From: Rhyacichthys aspro
Taxonomy: Eukaryota > Chordata > Actinopteri > Gobiiformes > Rhyacichthyidae
Assembly (NCBI GenBank): GCA_036850595.1
Contig: CM072160.1
Span: 4,109,773-4,173,772, forward strand
Reading direction: 5' to 3'
Length of the DNA stretch: 64,000 nt
This document shows, in pieces, positions 36,479 through 47,217 of the stretch. The position numbers were made by a program, and so were the translations under genes. Every line of letters begins with the position of its first letter. Positions within the stretch are counted from its first letter, which is position 1. The notes under the pieces were generated by a model. That model ran no database searches, was not told where the DNA came from, and saw nothing but the letters and a program-made list of their open reading frames with translations.

Positions 36479-36691
36479 CCTCGTCACTGTCCCAGGGGCT
36501 CTTTCGGAGGGAGTCGCAGTCGGAGCGGCAGGGCGACACCGGGGGCAGGTTGGGGGCCACGCTGCAGACCACCACCCCTCTCCTGGTGGTCCCCGACAGA
36601 AACCGGGGCGACTCGGGGTGAAACGTGCTCATCTCGGTCTGCTCCACGCTGCGGCCGTCCACCATCTTCTCCAGAGTGGACCGAGGGTCGT
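36479..36691 (-). CDS. fat2: fat2 exon e26 (cytoplasmic tail)
   Basis: A 213-nt exon (phase 1 in and out): DDPRSTLEKMVDGRSVEQTE, MSTFHPESPRFLSGTTRRGV and VVCSVAPNLPPVSPCRSDCD, then SLRKSPWDSDEG. STFHPESPR and RRGVVVCSVAPNLP with SPCRSDCDS are the FAT2 version of a tail block shared by FAT1-3. The acceptor is tatgttgctccag and the donor is GAGG/gtaagt. Confidence 0.95.
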
Positions 36692-36802
36692 CTGGAGCAA
36701 CATAATACAGGAATACTCTTATTTATTACTCATTTACTCAGAAGTTTCTGATGTGTCTGTTTAGGACATAGCACTGGACAGATGTAAATAATGACATAAA
36801 AT

Positions 36803-37528
36803 GGTGAGGGGCCGCGATAGAAAATAAGAGTCGTTTCAGGGGCCGAAGATGGTGACACTTTTATCATATTTGGAAATTTAAAGTTTCATCTTCATTTGAG
36901 TTTTATAAAAGTTATCTTTAACATATTTTTTTTCCTTTTATGGAAACTGGTTTTAGTGGGATTTGAACAGGTTATAGTTGGATTGGAACAGGTTTTATTT
37001 GGATTTGAACAGGTTTTAGTTGGATTTGAACAGGTTTTAGTTGGATTTGAATGGATTTTATTTGGATTTGAACAGGTTTTATTTGGATTTGAACAGGTTT
37101 TATTTGGATTAGAACAGGTTTTATTTGGATTTGAACAGGTTTTATTTGGATTAGAACAGGTTTTATTTGGATTTGAACAGATTTTAGTTGGATTTGAACA
37201 GATTGTATATATCTTTGTAGTAAAAACTGGCTTGAGATTTCATGAACAAATTAAATAAATCTGATTAAAATCCATCTAAAACCGGTCCAAATCCAAATAA
37301 AACCTGTTCAAATCCATCTAAAACCTGCTCAAATCCATCTAAAACCTGTTCAAATCCATCTAAATCTGTTCAAATCCATCTAAAACCTGTACAAATCCAA
37401 ATAAAACCTGATCAAATCCATTACAAAACGCAGTGCCAAAAATATCACCAACTAAATGCATTGAAGGGCCACATAAAACATTGCAAAGGGCCACATTTGG
37501 CCCCTGGGCCTTGAGTTTGACATGTGTG
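36803..37528. mobile_element. Minisatellite-bearing hAT-like element, forward
   Basis: Begins gtgaggggccgcgatag (left terminal repeat lost) and ends ccttgagtttgacatgtgtg. Inside are the 21-bp array ggttttatttggatttgaac in one orientation (36940-37205), then the opposite orientation (37265-37425). The internal inversion makes the element partly palindromic. It lies between e25 and e26. Confidence 0.7.
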
Positions 37529-38037
37529 CCATAGTAGATAACTGAGACAAAATTTGGCAAGTCCAGAGCAACACAATCCAATAAAAATAGTAAGTCTACA
37601 CAAGCTAAGGTTAGCTCCCATTAAACTAATACACAGTAGTAACAGTAGCAATCTGCACCTCAAAATCTCACCAAAACTGTCCAAAAACTACCCTTTAAAT
37701 GAAATTAAATCACACCATAATGTCTCTTTACCCATTTCCCTTCAACTCTCCGCTTTTTAAGGAAGGTTTGACACACTGAGCTAAATAAATTACAAATGTC
37801 TGTACACAATATCAGAAAATGTTCATGTCAAAGTATTTATTTACAGCACATTTAAAACAAACATGGCTGCCCAAAGTGCTTTACAGCCTCAGTGTAGTGT
37901 ATAGTGTATGTAAAAACAAGTAAAAACAATAAAATGGATCAAAATTAATTAAATAAAATGGATAAAAAGATGTGTTAAAACGAATGTGTTTTTAGTGAGT
38001 GATAAAAGAGTATTCTACTGTTGTAAATAAAGCCCAC

Positions 38038-38196
38038 CTTGAACTTTGAACCTGGAGCAGGGAGTGTAAGCCATGGGCCGGACCGGGACTTGAGGAGGTC
38101 CGATGATGCCCCCGACCCCGACCACCGTGGGCTCGGCGTACAGATTCAAGGGGTCTCCCACGCCGCAGTGCAGGGTCTTGAACTGGACACCGTTGG
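38038..38196 (-). CDS. fat2: fat2 exon e25 (cytoplasmic tail)
   Basis: A 159-nt exon (phase 1 in and out): KANGVQFKTLHCGVGDPLNL, YAEPTVVGVGGIIGPPQVPV and RPMAYTPCSRFKVQ. PPQVPVRPMAYTPC is a conserved FAT tail motif and the MAYTPC form points to FAT2. The acceptor is ttcgtttcttctaaag and the donor is CAAG/gtgggc. The last residues, SRFKVQ, differ from the FAT2 pattern I know, so the donor could be off by a few codons; only this one keeps phase with e26. Confidence 0.87.
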
Positions 38197-38681
38197 CTTT
38201 AGAAGAAACGAAGAATGAGCAAAGATTAACAAAATGGAGATAAACGAGGTTCTAGTTGATATAGGAGAAGGAAGGAGGGAGGGTGGGAGAGCAGACAATG
38301 CATTTAGAACTTATATAAGGGATGCAATTTTACCCCTCACAATAGCTGCCTTGATAAATGGGACAGCGGGACCTAAATGAATTCATATGCCGCCCAATTT
38401 TACATATTCATTCTACAAATTAAATCAGCTGCGTCTGCGATTCTACCCACTGCTCATGCTCAGTAAATCAGTCTGTACATTTTAGGTGTGATCTGTCCAG
38501 TTTGGAGACACGAGAAAAGATAAACATCTAGTTTAAGGCTTGTACTCACACAAATACAAAGCCTTTAAGAGTTGTGAAAGATTTTAAAGAGGCTCATGAA
38601 GTCAGTATTTACTACAATTTCTAAAGAATCTACAGTGGAAACACATCCAGATTTCAAACAAAAGTAAAGCATATTGTAGAT

Positions 38682-39415
38682 CACACGTCAAACTCAAGGC
38701 TCGGGGGCCAAATGAGGTCATATTTTTGGCACTAGCTTTTAATTGGATTAGAACAGGTTTTAAATGGATTTGAACAAAACTAACTAAAAACCCAACCAAC
38801 ACTTCTTCAAATGCAATTAAAGCCTGTTCAAATCCACCTTAAAGCTGTTCAAATCCAACAAAAACCTGTTCAAATTCAACTAAAACCTGTTGAAATATGA
38901 CTAAAACCTGTTCAAATCCATCTTAAAGCTGTTCAAATTCAACAAAAACCTGTTCAAATTCAACAAAAACTTGTTCAAATTCAACAAAAACCTGTTAAAA
39001 TCTGACTAAAACCTGTTAAAATATGACTAAAACTGGTTCAAATCCAACTAAAACCTGTTAAAATATGAATAAAACCTGTTCAAATCCATCTAAAACCTGT
39101 TAAAATATGACTAAAGCCTGTTCAAATCCAACTAAAACCTGTTAAAATATGAATAAAACTGGTTAAAATCCAACTAAAACCTGTTAAAATATGACTAAAA
39201 CCGGTCCAAATCCATCTAAAACCTGTTAAAATATGACTAAAACCGGTCCAAATCCATCTAAACCCTGTTAAAATATGACTAAAACTAATTCAAATCCATC
39301 TAAAACCTGTTAAAATATGACAAAAACCTGTTCAAATCCAACTAAAACCTGTTAAAATATGACTAAAACCGGTCCAAATCCATCTAAAACCTGTTCAAAT
39401 CAAATTAAAACTAAA
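38682..39415. mobile_element. Minisatellite-bearing hAT-like element, reverse
   Basis: Starts cacacgtcaaactcaaggct, the complement of the family's right end, then ggtcatatttttggcac and a long array alternating aaaacctgttcaaatccaac and aaaacctgttaaaatatgac units. The other terminus is not seen. It lies between e24 and e25. Confidence 0.65.
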
Positions 39416-39520
39416 TGTTAAACACAACTTCTGTAAGACTTGAATAAAATAAAATAAATGAATGAATAAAAGCCCCTGAGGAGTCTTATGGTTTAGCGCT
39501 TCACAGAAACACAAACGTAC

Positions 39521-39861
39521 CTTTATTGAGAAGTGCGGCCGTAGCAGGATCTTGCACCAGAGACAAGTTATTCCTGGAGTAGTTCTTTTGGAAAACCTTC
39601 TTACGGAAAGCGATGAAGAGCACGATGAGGGTGACGATGACGAAGAGCACCACGGCGATGCCGATCAGCTCCTCCTTCCCCACCACGGCGTGTCCCGCCT
39701 GCATGTCCGGGACCACCACGGGCCTCAGACCGCAGCGCTGGCCCACGAAGCCCGCCGTGCAGTTACAGTAGAACGACCCGTGGGTGTTGACGCAGACGCC
39801 GCCGTTCTCACACTCGCCGTCCGGGTTGGAGCGGTCGCACTCGTTCACGTCGTCCCGACAC
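39521..39861 (-). CDS. fat2: fat2 exon e24 (calcium-binding EGF and transmembrane segment)
   Basis: A 341-nt exon (phase 2 in, 1 out). It starts CRDDVNECDRSNPDGECENG, a calcium-binding-type EGF (DVNEC), then CGLRPVVVPDMQAG and a single hydrophobic membrane segment encoded by about 39606-39668. This is followed by the basic stop-transfer RKKVFQKNYSRNN and LVQDPATAALLNK. The juxtamembrane RKKVF-KNYSRNN and QDPATAALLNK text is FAT2-like. The acceptor is ctggtcccggcag and the donor is AAAG/gtacgt. Extracellular side is N-terminal; the tail follows in e25-e28. Confidence 0.95.
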
Positions 39862-40084
39862 CTGCCGGGACCAGAAAACACTCAACATTTAACTAGAGAA
39901 CACATTTTAGGGTCTCCTGCCTCCTTTTTATCCAGTGATCAAAGAGGTTTTTATTAATAGTTTGAAGAATGGAGCCTTATGTGTGTTTATTAGCTCAGTG
40001 GGTTCGTTTAACGCACTTGTTTCTTTAATTTTCATTCATTCATATGATTTTCTTAAGACAGGATTTATAATAATGTTTAATAAT

Positions 40085-40860
40085 ATAAAACCTGTTCAAA
40101 TCCAACTAAAGCCTGCTCAAATCCAACTAAAACTTGTTCAAATCCAACTAAATCCTGTTCAAGTTTATCTAAAACCTGTTCAAATCCAAATAAAATCCAT
40201 TCAAATCCAACTAAAACCTGTCCAGATATAAATAAAACCTGTTCAAATCCAACAAAAACCTGTTCAAATCCAACTAAAACCTGTTTGAATCCAATAAAAA
40301 CCTGTTGAGATCCAACTAAACCTTTTCAAATCCATCTAAAATCTGTTCAAATCCAAATAAAACCTGTTCAAGTTCATCTAAAACCTGTTCAAATCCACCT
40401 AAAGCCTGTTCAAATCCAACTAAAACCTTTTCAAATCCAACTAAAACCTGTTCAAGTTCATCTAAAATCTGTTAAAATCCAAATAAAACCTGAATAAATC
40501 CAACTAAAACCTTTTTGAATCCAACTAAAACCTGTTTAAATCCACCTAAAGCGTTTTCAAATACAAATAAAACCTGAATAAATCCAACTAAAACCTTTTC
40601 AAATCCACCTAAATCCTGTTTGAATCCAATAAAAACCTGTTCAAATCCAACTAAAACCTGTTCAGATCCAACTAAACCTGTTCCAATCTAACTAAAACCT
40701 GTTCAAATCCAAATAAAACCTGATTAAATCCAACTTAAACCTTTTCGAATCCAAATAAACCTGTTCAAATCCAACTAAACCTTTTCAAATCCAACTAAAC
40801 CTTTTCAAATCCAACTAAAACCTGTTCAAATCTAACTAAAACCTGTTCAAATACAACAGA
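40085..40860. repeat. 21-bp minisatellite array
   Basis: About 36 variable units of aaaacctgttcaaatccaac between e23 and e24, with no transposon flanks recognised on either side. Confidence 0.9.
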
Positions 40861-42487
40861 AGGGTTCTGGGATCATTCAGCCTTTGAGCCAATGTGGGAT
40901 CTGTCTCTTGTCTCCAGATCTGTCCCACTGGTCACAGAGAGTCCAGTGAAGGTCAAACTGTGACTCTTTTACATTGTCCATGAAGTGAATGAATGTAAAT
41001 GTGTTTAAAGCTCCTCTCACACATGCAGCCTTCATGTTCAGGTTCATGTGAATATCTGTTCTGGACGTTTCATTGATCAAGAGCTAGTAATAATGCAGCA
41101 AGGAGGAGCTTTGCCAGTTCAGGTGAATGTATTTAAGGTAAATCTCTGGGAAGTATGTGTAAAAAGGGCTTAAGTGTTAACTTTGTAATTAAATGGTGAT
41201 TATATCTAGTTTAACCTGCCTTTTACGCAAAGTGCAACTCAAAAATAAGTAGATGTAGATAAGTAGATGATGGATTCATGTATAATTATAATTAGAAGCT
41301 TTTATTTTAGCTTTAGTTGGTGGCTTTGGAATTAAAATAATCGTATATCCATCGTACTAAAGGTAGGCCCGTTACACATAATCTCTATCATATGTTGCTG
41401 CTCAGACAGTGTTTAGCAGCAGCAGCAGGCGTCACCTTTAGACTCGGACCATGATGCACTGTGATAAGAGACGAGAGGTGATAAAGCCGCTCTGAGTCCG
41501 GGTCTGAGCTCTGGCCCAGTGCCACAGTGGATTCAGACTTTATTTATTTATAAACTGCATTTATTCTGACAGTGTGCGAATACTAATGAGGAGACGGGGG
41601 AAGGTGGCCTAGAAAATGAGGAAGTGAAGTTCAACACTGCCACCGTGTGGAGTCAATCGAAAGTGCAGTTTGAAATAAATGTTTATAACGATATATTTAA
41701 GACTAGATTAAAGACCTTTTCTGTTTTTTAGATCAAAGAACATAACTTTCCAGGACATTTTAGTAGAAAAACGAGAAGCAAGCGATAAACAGAAGCTAAC
41801 TTTCTGTGTTTTTGTGTTTATTTCATTGACGAAAAGTAGCCATCATCTGTTATAATCATCCACTGACAACAAACCTACTGAGCAAACAAACAAATACAGC
41901 TCTGTACCTGCAGAGTTTTCAGACGCTCCATTATTTGAACACAGCACACACACACACAGAGACTAGTTAAGGGCCACATCTCAAAGGACATTTTTATCTT
42001 CTTGACTTTCTGATTCAACCTGAAGTTCTTGTGTCTTGTGCTATTTTTACCACAGTCTCAAATCTCTTAAAGGAAGGAAACACTGGAGCTTCCTTTAGGT
42101 CTCAAGGAAAAGGAGAAATGTCTTGTGAGAAGTTACTCTTTAATGCGACGGCTCATTTCTCGTGAATGTTTTAATAATGGAAGTGAGGGAAACATGCAAA
42201 AAATGACACATATCCAAGGAATTTTCTATGGATAAAATGGGACAAAATACTAGAAAACTGACTCTTTTTTTGCCGTAAAACCAAGGACATGTTACTGATG
42301 CAACTCTACAACACGGAATCATCACTTTCTTCTTTATTTCTCAAATGTTGCAGCCAATAGTGATGTGTGAGGTCCTCCCTGGCAGCTACTCACTGTACAT
42401 CATCTAACAATCTAACAATCTATTCATTTTTAAAGCACATACTGTTTATAATAATGAATGAAGTGATTATTTTTTGAGCCGACTCAC
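40861..42487. other. Rest of the intron between e23 and e24
   Basis: Unique-looking sequence with a short (CA)n run at 41945-41957. No exon. Confidence 0.5.
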
Positions 42488-42641
42488 GTGAGCCCCTTGA
42501 ATCCTCTCCTGCAGCTGCAGAGGAAAGCGTTCCCGATGGTTTTACACACTCCTCCGTTCTGACATGGGTTTGGGACACAGGCTGTGATCTCCAGCTCACA
42601 GCGCCCCCCGGTGTACTGGGGGCTGCAGCTGCACGAGAAAC
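42488..42641 (-). CDS. fat2: fat2 exon e23 (EGF-like domains)
   Basis: A 154-nt exon (phase 1 in, 2 out): GFSCSCSPQYTGGRCELEIT, then ACVPNPCQNGGVCKTIGNAF and LCSCRRGFKGLT. It finishes one EGF repeat and carries most of the next. The acceptor is gttttctgttgaacag and the donor is CTCAC/gtgagt. The last cysteine of this EGF comes from the first codon of e24. Confidence 0.9.
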
Positions 42642-42713
42642 CTGTTCAACAGAAAACAGCTCCACTTACAATATATCCTGCAGAATGACTTTTAAGGTAA
42701 GGTTAGGTTAAAC

Positions 42714-43297
42714 CAGTGGTGTCAAACTCAAAGTGGTGAGGAGCCGCGGAAGTTAATAAGAATCATTTCAGAGGCTCCTTGAATTCAAACTGGTTTTAGT
42801 TGGAAATGAACAGGGTTTTTTTTGGATTTCAACAGATTTTAGATAGATTTGAACAGATTTTAGTTTGATCTAACAGGTTTTAGATGGATTTGAACAGGTT
42901 TTAGTTGAATCTGAACAGGTTGCTGAAGGATTTGAACTGGTTTTAGATGGATTTGAACAGGTTTTAGATGGATTTGAACAGATTTTAGTTGGATCTAACA
43001 GGTTGCAGATGGATTTGAACAAGTTTTAGATGGATTTGAACAGATTTTAGTTGGATCTGAACAGATTTTAGATGGATTTGGACAGGTTTTAGATGGATTT
43101 GAACAGATTTTAGTTGGATCTGAACAGATTTTAGATGGATTTGAACAGATTGCATTTATCTTTGTTGCAAAAATCAAATCCATCTAAAACCTGTTCTAAT
43201 CCAATTAAAAATATCACCTTCTAAATGTATTGAAGGGCCACATGAAACATTGCAAAGGGCCGCATTTGGCTCCCAGGCCTTGAGTTTGACACGTGTG
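42714..43297. mobile_element. Intact minisatellite-bearing hAT-like element
   Basis: 584 bp with inverted ends CAGTGGTGTCAAACTCAA and (read from the right) CACACGTGTCAAACTCAA, flanked by 8-bp target-site duplications ggttaaac (42706-42713) and ggctaaac (43298-43305), one mismatch. The interior is a 21-bp array (42785-43150). There is no transposase. The CAG terminus and 8-bp duplication are hAT-superfamily hallmarks. It lies between e22 and e23. Confidence 0.85.
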
Positions 43298-43345
43298 GGC
43301 TAAACAACGGATAAAGTGTATCAACAGTGCAGTCCTGTGTCCCAC

Positions 43346-43592
43346 CTCCAGAGGGCAGGGTGGTGCAGGAGCCCCCGTTGCGGCAGGGCTGGCCCCCGCA
43401 GGGGTCCGGGTACAGGATACAGCCCAGCTTCAGCTCGGTCAGGCCCACCACCTCGGCGTAACGCGAGCGCTTGTTCTGAAGAGGCAGCTCGTTGTTGTTG
43501 AGCATCACCGAGTCCAGACAGCCCTGAAACCCCTCCAGAACCCGGGGGTCCTTCTGCGAGACCACCAGACCCCGAGAGGACGGGTGCTGGAC
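43346..43592 (-). CDS. fat2: fat2 exon e22 (laminin G end and EGF start)
   Basis: A 247-nt exon (phase 0 in, 1 out): VQHPSSRGLVVSQKDPRVLE, GFQGCLDSVMLNNNELPLQN, YAEVVGLTELKLGCILYPDP and CGGQPCRNGGSCTTLPSG. GFQGCLDS...LNNNELPLQNK closes the LamG domain. The rest starts an EGF-like domain completed in e23. The acceptor is cctctgtcctcag and the donor is GGAG/gtggga. Confidence 0.92.
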
Positions 43593-43599
43593 CTGAGGA

Positions 43600-43975
43600 C
43601 AGAGGACCGGACTCAGAGCAGGATCGGAACTGGACTAAACAACACTATGATAAAACTAGGAATAAAGCATGGATTAAAACAAGGAATTATTAGGACAAAT
43701 ACAACAGAAAATAGAAAATAGAAAAGAAGGATTGAACCAGGACTAAATAAAAACTAAAGAAGGTCTGAAACTGGACTTAATCAGGGCTAAAAACCGAGAA
43801 ACCGAGCTAAACTCAGACTAAAAACACAATTAAAACAGGTCTAAAAAAGGGCTTGATCAAAGAATAAAACCAAAACTAAATCAGAACTAAATTAGGTCAA
43901 ACCCAGGGCTTAACTGTGACTAAACCAGAGCAAAACAAGGCTCAGACCAAGACTAGTCTGAACCAGGACTAGAGC
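43600..43975. repeat. Degenerate TAAACCAGGACT-like cluster
   Basis: Irregular ggactaaacaacac, accaggactaaata and similar words filling most of the intron between e21 and e22. Confidence 0.5.
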
Positions 43976-43986
43976 GTCTCTTGGAC

Positions 43987-44226
43987 CCTGACCAGAGCTC
44001 CGAAGTAGATGGTCTTGTCGGGTCCCAGCGGGGCGTACAGGGGCCCGCGGCGCTGCTCCACGTAACTGTCGTCGATGGCCAGGCTGCTGACGTTTCGACT
44101 GAGCTCCAGCGCCACCGTGTGCCAGCTGCCGTCGTTGATGGGACGTCCCGAGATCCCCAACAAGTCCGGACCGTCCCCCGATCCGGAGCCGCAGGCCAAC
44201 TGGAACCACAGCTTACCCTCCTCCAA
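43987..44226 (-). CDS. fat2: fat2 exon e21 (laminin G, part 2)
   Basis: An 80-codon phase 0-0 exon: LEEGKLWFQLACGSGSGDGP, LLGISGRPINDGSWHTVALE, LSRNVSSLAIDDSYVEQRRG and IYFGALVR. The DGSWH and IYFGAL motifs are typical of LamG. The acceptor is tatttgtgtttcag. The donor is uncertain: AGG/gtccaa (end 43987) or CTG/gtcagg (end 43993) both keep phase 0 and differ by two residues. Without splicing a stop follows within four codons. Confidence 0.88.
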
Positions 44227-44792
44227 CTGAAACACAAATAAATAAATAAAAATGTTTTTGAACTTGTTGCTTTTATATTTGAGAGAAAACTAGTATTACA
44301 TATTATTATTATTACATATTTGAAAGAAAAGAATTGCTTGCTTTGTAGTTTCCCTTGATTTAAATAAGCATTACACTGCCCTCTGCTGGTGGAACACTGA
44401 CTCGCAAATAAACCAGGATAAATAGCCAAGAATTAATATGCAACAAACAATAGAAAACAAGAATTATACCAGGTCTTACCCAGGACTAAATAAGAAATAA
44501 AAAAGGCTAAATTAGGGCTAAATTTGGTGTGTTAATCATATATTTATTTTTCCTTTTTAAAGTATTTAATTTTATTTTTCTTGACTTTAATAAATGTTAC
44601 ACTGCCATCTGAGGGAACAACACTATTCCAGAAATAATAATCTTTGAGGTAACCAGGATAAACAGGGCTAAACCACTTTTAGCGATACAGGACTTTTTCC
44701 GGAAACAACTCTCAACCCGCTCCTTTGGAAAAATAAATGATAATAATAACTGTGACACGAGGAAGGAAGGAAGGTAGAAGTGCGTGCAGTAC
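44227..44792. other. Intron between e20 and e21
   Basis: AT-rich with tattattattatt text; no exon or defined element. Confidence 0.55.
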
Positions 44793-44947
44793 CTTGAGCA
44801 CGGTGCAGGGCTCGTTGTGCGTGTACATGATGATTCCTCGGTTCTGCAGAGTCCTGATCCGGAGACTCAGCTTCAGCTCGGTCTGGAGTCGGTCCGTCAC
44901 TCTGTATTTAATGAAGCTGTTCCCCGAGAAACTCAGAGACGACTGGC
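44793..44947 (-). CDS. fat2: fat2 exon e20 (laminin G, part 1)
   Basis: A 155-nt exon (phase 1 in, 0 out): GQSSLSFSGNSFIKYRVTDR, LQTELKLSLRIRTLQNRGII and MYTHNEPCTVLK. This is the N-terminal sheet of the laminin-G domain. The acceptor is ctctttgcgtcgcag and the donor is AAG/gtactg. Confidence 0.92.
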
Positions 44948-45017
44948 CTGCGACGCAAAGAGACACGTCAGGGTCTTGATTCAAATATCAGATTTATTAT
45001 CGTGTACCGTCACGCAC

Positions 45018-45152
45018 CTGAACACTCGCCCAGTTTCCCCGGTGGACACTGGCAGGCGTAGCGCCCTCTGGTGGCCTCTATAGAGATACACTGCATGTCG
45101 GCGGGACAGTGCTGCTCCTCGCACTGCTCCGACAAAACGGCACAACTCGCGT
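45018..45152 (-). CDS. fat2: fat2 exon e19 (EGF-like domain before LamG)
   Basis: A 135-nt exon (phase 1 in and out). It encodes DASCAVLSEQCEEQHCPADM, then QCISIEATRGRYACQCPPGK and LGECS. The cysteine spacing is that of an EGF-like domain placed just before laminin G, as in FAT proteins. The acceptor is gtttattttccag and the donor is TCAG/gtgcgt. Confidence 0.92.
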
Positions 45153-45239
45153 CTGGAAAAATAAACACAGGGTTGGGGTTAGTCACTGCAGCTTGTTTTT
45201 GGTACTGTTTTTGTGTTTAAGTAGTTTTAAAGTCAGATT

Positions 45240-45537
45240 TTTTCCCAACGATCACAAAACCTATGTAATCGAGAAAAAAAATATTATTTATTACTTGTTT
45301 TTATTTATTACTTGTTTTCCAGGAGATTGTGGAACTGCATCTTATTGTTGATCTTATTTATTATTTTTTCCTAATTATTATTTCTTACTTTCTTATTTTT
45401 TAAGCTATTTTCACTGTTTTGTTCAATAAATCCAACATATTTCCAAAGTCAATGAGTAATCGTGTAAAATAATCGTGATTCAATCATCAATAATGACTAA
45501 AATAATTGTGATTATGAATTTTTTTTTGCAGCCCTAT
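45240..45537. mobile_element. hAT-like element fragment
   Basis: Shares ccaacgatcacaaaacctat, caataaatccaacatatttc and the terminus gcagccctatc with 1274-1808. It lies between e18 and e19. Confidence 0.5.
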
Positions 45538-45685
45538 CTTAACGTCTTGTTTTTCATAGATTTAAGTTTTCCTCAAATAAGAAAAAATCAGACTTTTGTC
45601 AGACTTTGGTAATATTTTAACCTTGTAAATGTAATAATGAAGACACGTATGGCTCATTATCAGAGTTCTAGGGTGCAGTTGTTAC

Positions 45686-46037
45686 CCGTGCAGGTGCAGC
45701 GTGACGTTCGGTGAAATCTGGGCGACACAAAGCTGACCCTGGGCGTGCTGTAAGTGGCCAGGTTGTGAGAGTCCAGTGTGATGCTCTGTTCGCACTGCGC
45801 CCCTCGACAGTCCAGCCCCGAGCAGTTCTTATCCAAGATGGCCGACACTCGCAGCACCTCCTCCAGCCGTCTCCGGGACGCGCTCAGCTTCTGCGTCAGG
45901 AAGGCCGCCTTATAAAAGCCCCCGGCCCCGGTCTCCACGGCCAACAGCATGTCCAGCTGCGACGTCCCGCCCACCGGCTGCAAACTGAGCACGTGCAGAA
46001 CGTCCCGAGGCTGAGAGGCGGCCGCTTTCTGCAGAAC
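45686..46037 (-). CDS. fat2: fat2 exon e18 (membrane-proximal region before EGF)
   Basis: A 352-nt exon (phase 0 in, 1 out): VLQKAAASQPRDVLHVLSLQ, PVGGTSQLDMLLAVE, YKAAFLTQKLSASRRRLEEV and ILDKNCSGLDCRGAQCEQSI, ending SRCTCTG. This cysteine-containing segment between the last cadherin repeat and the first EGF is highly characteristic of FAT1-3. The acceptor is ctctctgttccag and the donor is ACGG/gtaaca. Confidence 0.93.
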
Positions 46038-46289
46038 CTGGAACAGAGAGGACGGTTACACCTGTATTATTTACATCAAACCTGGTTGTTTTTATATATT
46101 TATGAAATACTAATAGAGACAGTCCAGATGTAAGCCTTTCAAGTTCTGAGGAGTTTTGTTCTCACCATTTTATTACAGAAAAAAAATTTAACTTTTGCAG
46201 AAGAGTTCACGACTCAAGACTCAAATTCAAATATTGCTTTAATTATCTGGAAACTGGCTTGGCAAGAATTTCAAGCACCCGTGGGAACC

Positions 46290-47217
46290 CTGTAATAATA
46301 AACCCCTGTATATTTCAGTGCCTATAAATCGTTTATTAATGAATCAATTGTTAATTACACATTTATTAATGCTTAACTACTGTTTTAATGTGAGTTTTAC
46401 CAAAATCTTTTTACTAAATGGCTTAAGTTCTGCAGATTCACTCACCTTTAAGACACTCTTCTGTATATTTCAGTGTCTATAAATCGTTTATTAATGAATC
46501 ACTTGTTAATTACACATCTATTAATGCTTAACTACTGTTTTAATGTGACTTTTACCACAATCTTTGTACTAAATGACTTAAGTTCTGCAGATTTACTCAC
46601 CTTTAAGACACTCTTCTGTATATTTCAGTCTCTATAAATAGTTTATCAATGTATTAATTAATTACACATCTATTAATGCTTAACTACTGTTTTATTGCGT
46701 GACTTTTACCAAAATCTTTGTATTAAATGGCTTAAGTTTTGCAGATTTACTCACCTTTAAGACACTCCTCTGTATATTTCAGTGTCTATGAATAGTTTAT
46801 CAATGCATTAATTAATTACACATCTATTAATGCTTAACTACTGTTTTATTGCGTAACTTTTACCAAAATCTTTGTATTAAATGGCTTAAGTTCTGCAGAT
46901 TCACTCACCTTTAAGACACTTTTCTTTATATTTCAGTGTCTATAATAGTTTATTAATGAATCACTTGTTAATTACACATCTATTAATGCTTAACTACTGT
47001 TTTAATGTGACTTTTACCACAATCTTTGTACTAAATGACTTAAGTTCTGCAGATTTACTCACCTTTAAGACACTCTTCTGTATATTTCAGTCTCTATAAA
47101 TAGTTTATCAATGTATTAATTAATTACACATCTATTAATGCTTAACTACTGTTTTATTGCGTGAGTTTGACCAAAATCTTTTTACTAAATGGCTAAAGTT
47201 CTGCAGATTCACTCACC
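46290..47217. repeat. 154-bp tandem array carrying splice-donor copies
   Basis: About six units with a very even period of 154-155 bp fill the intron between e17 and e18. On the plus strand the motif ctcacctttaagacactc starts at 46441, 46596, 46750, 46904, 47058 and 47212; the last is the real e17 donor. Each unit therefore holds AAGAGTGTCTTAAAG/gtgagt on the minus strand, copying the exon's final bases and splice site. The rest of the unit is AT-rich. Units are nearly identical, so the array is young or homogenised. Confidence 0.93.
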
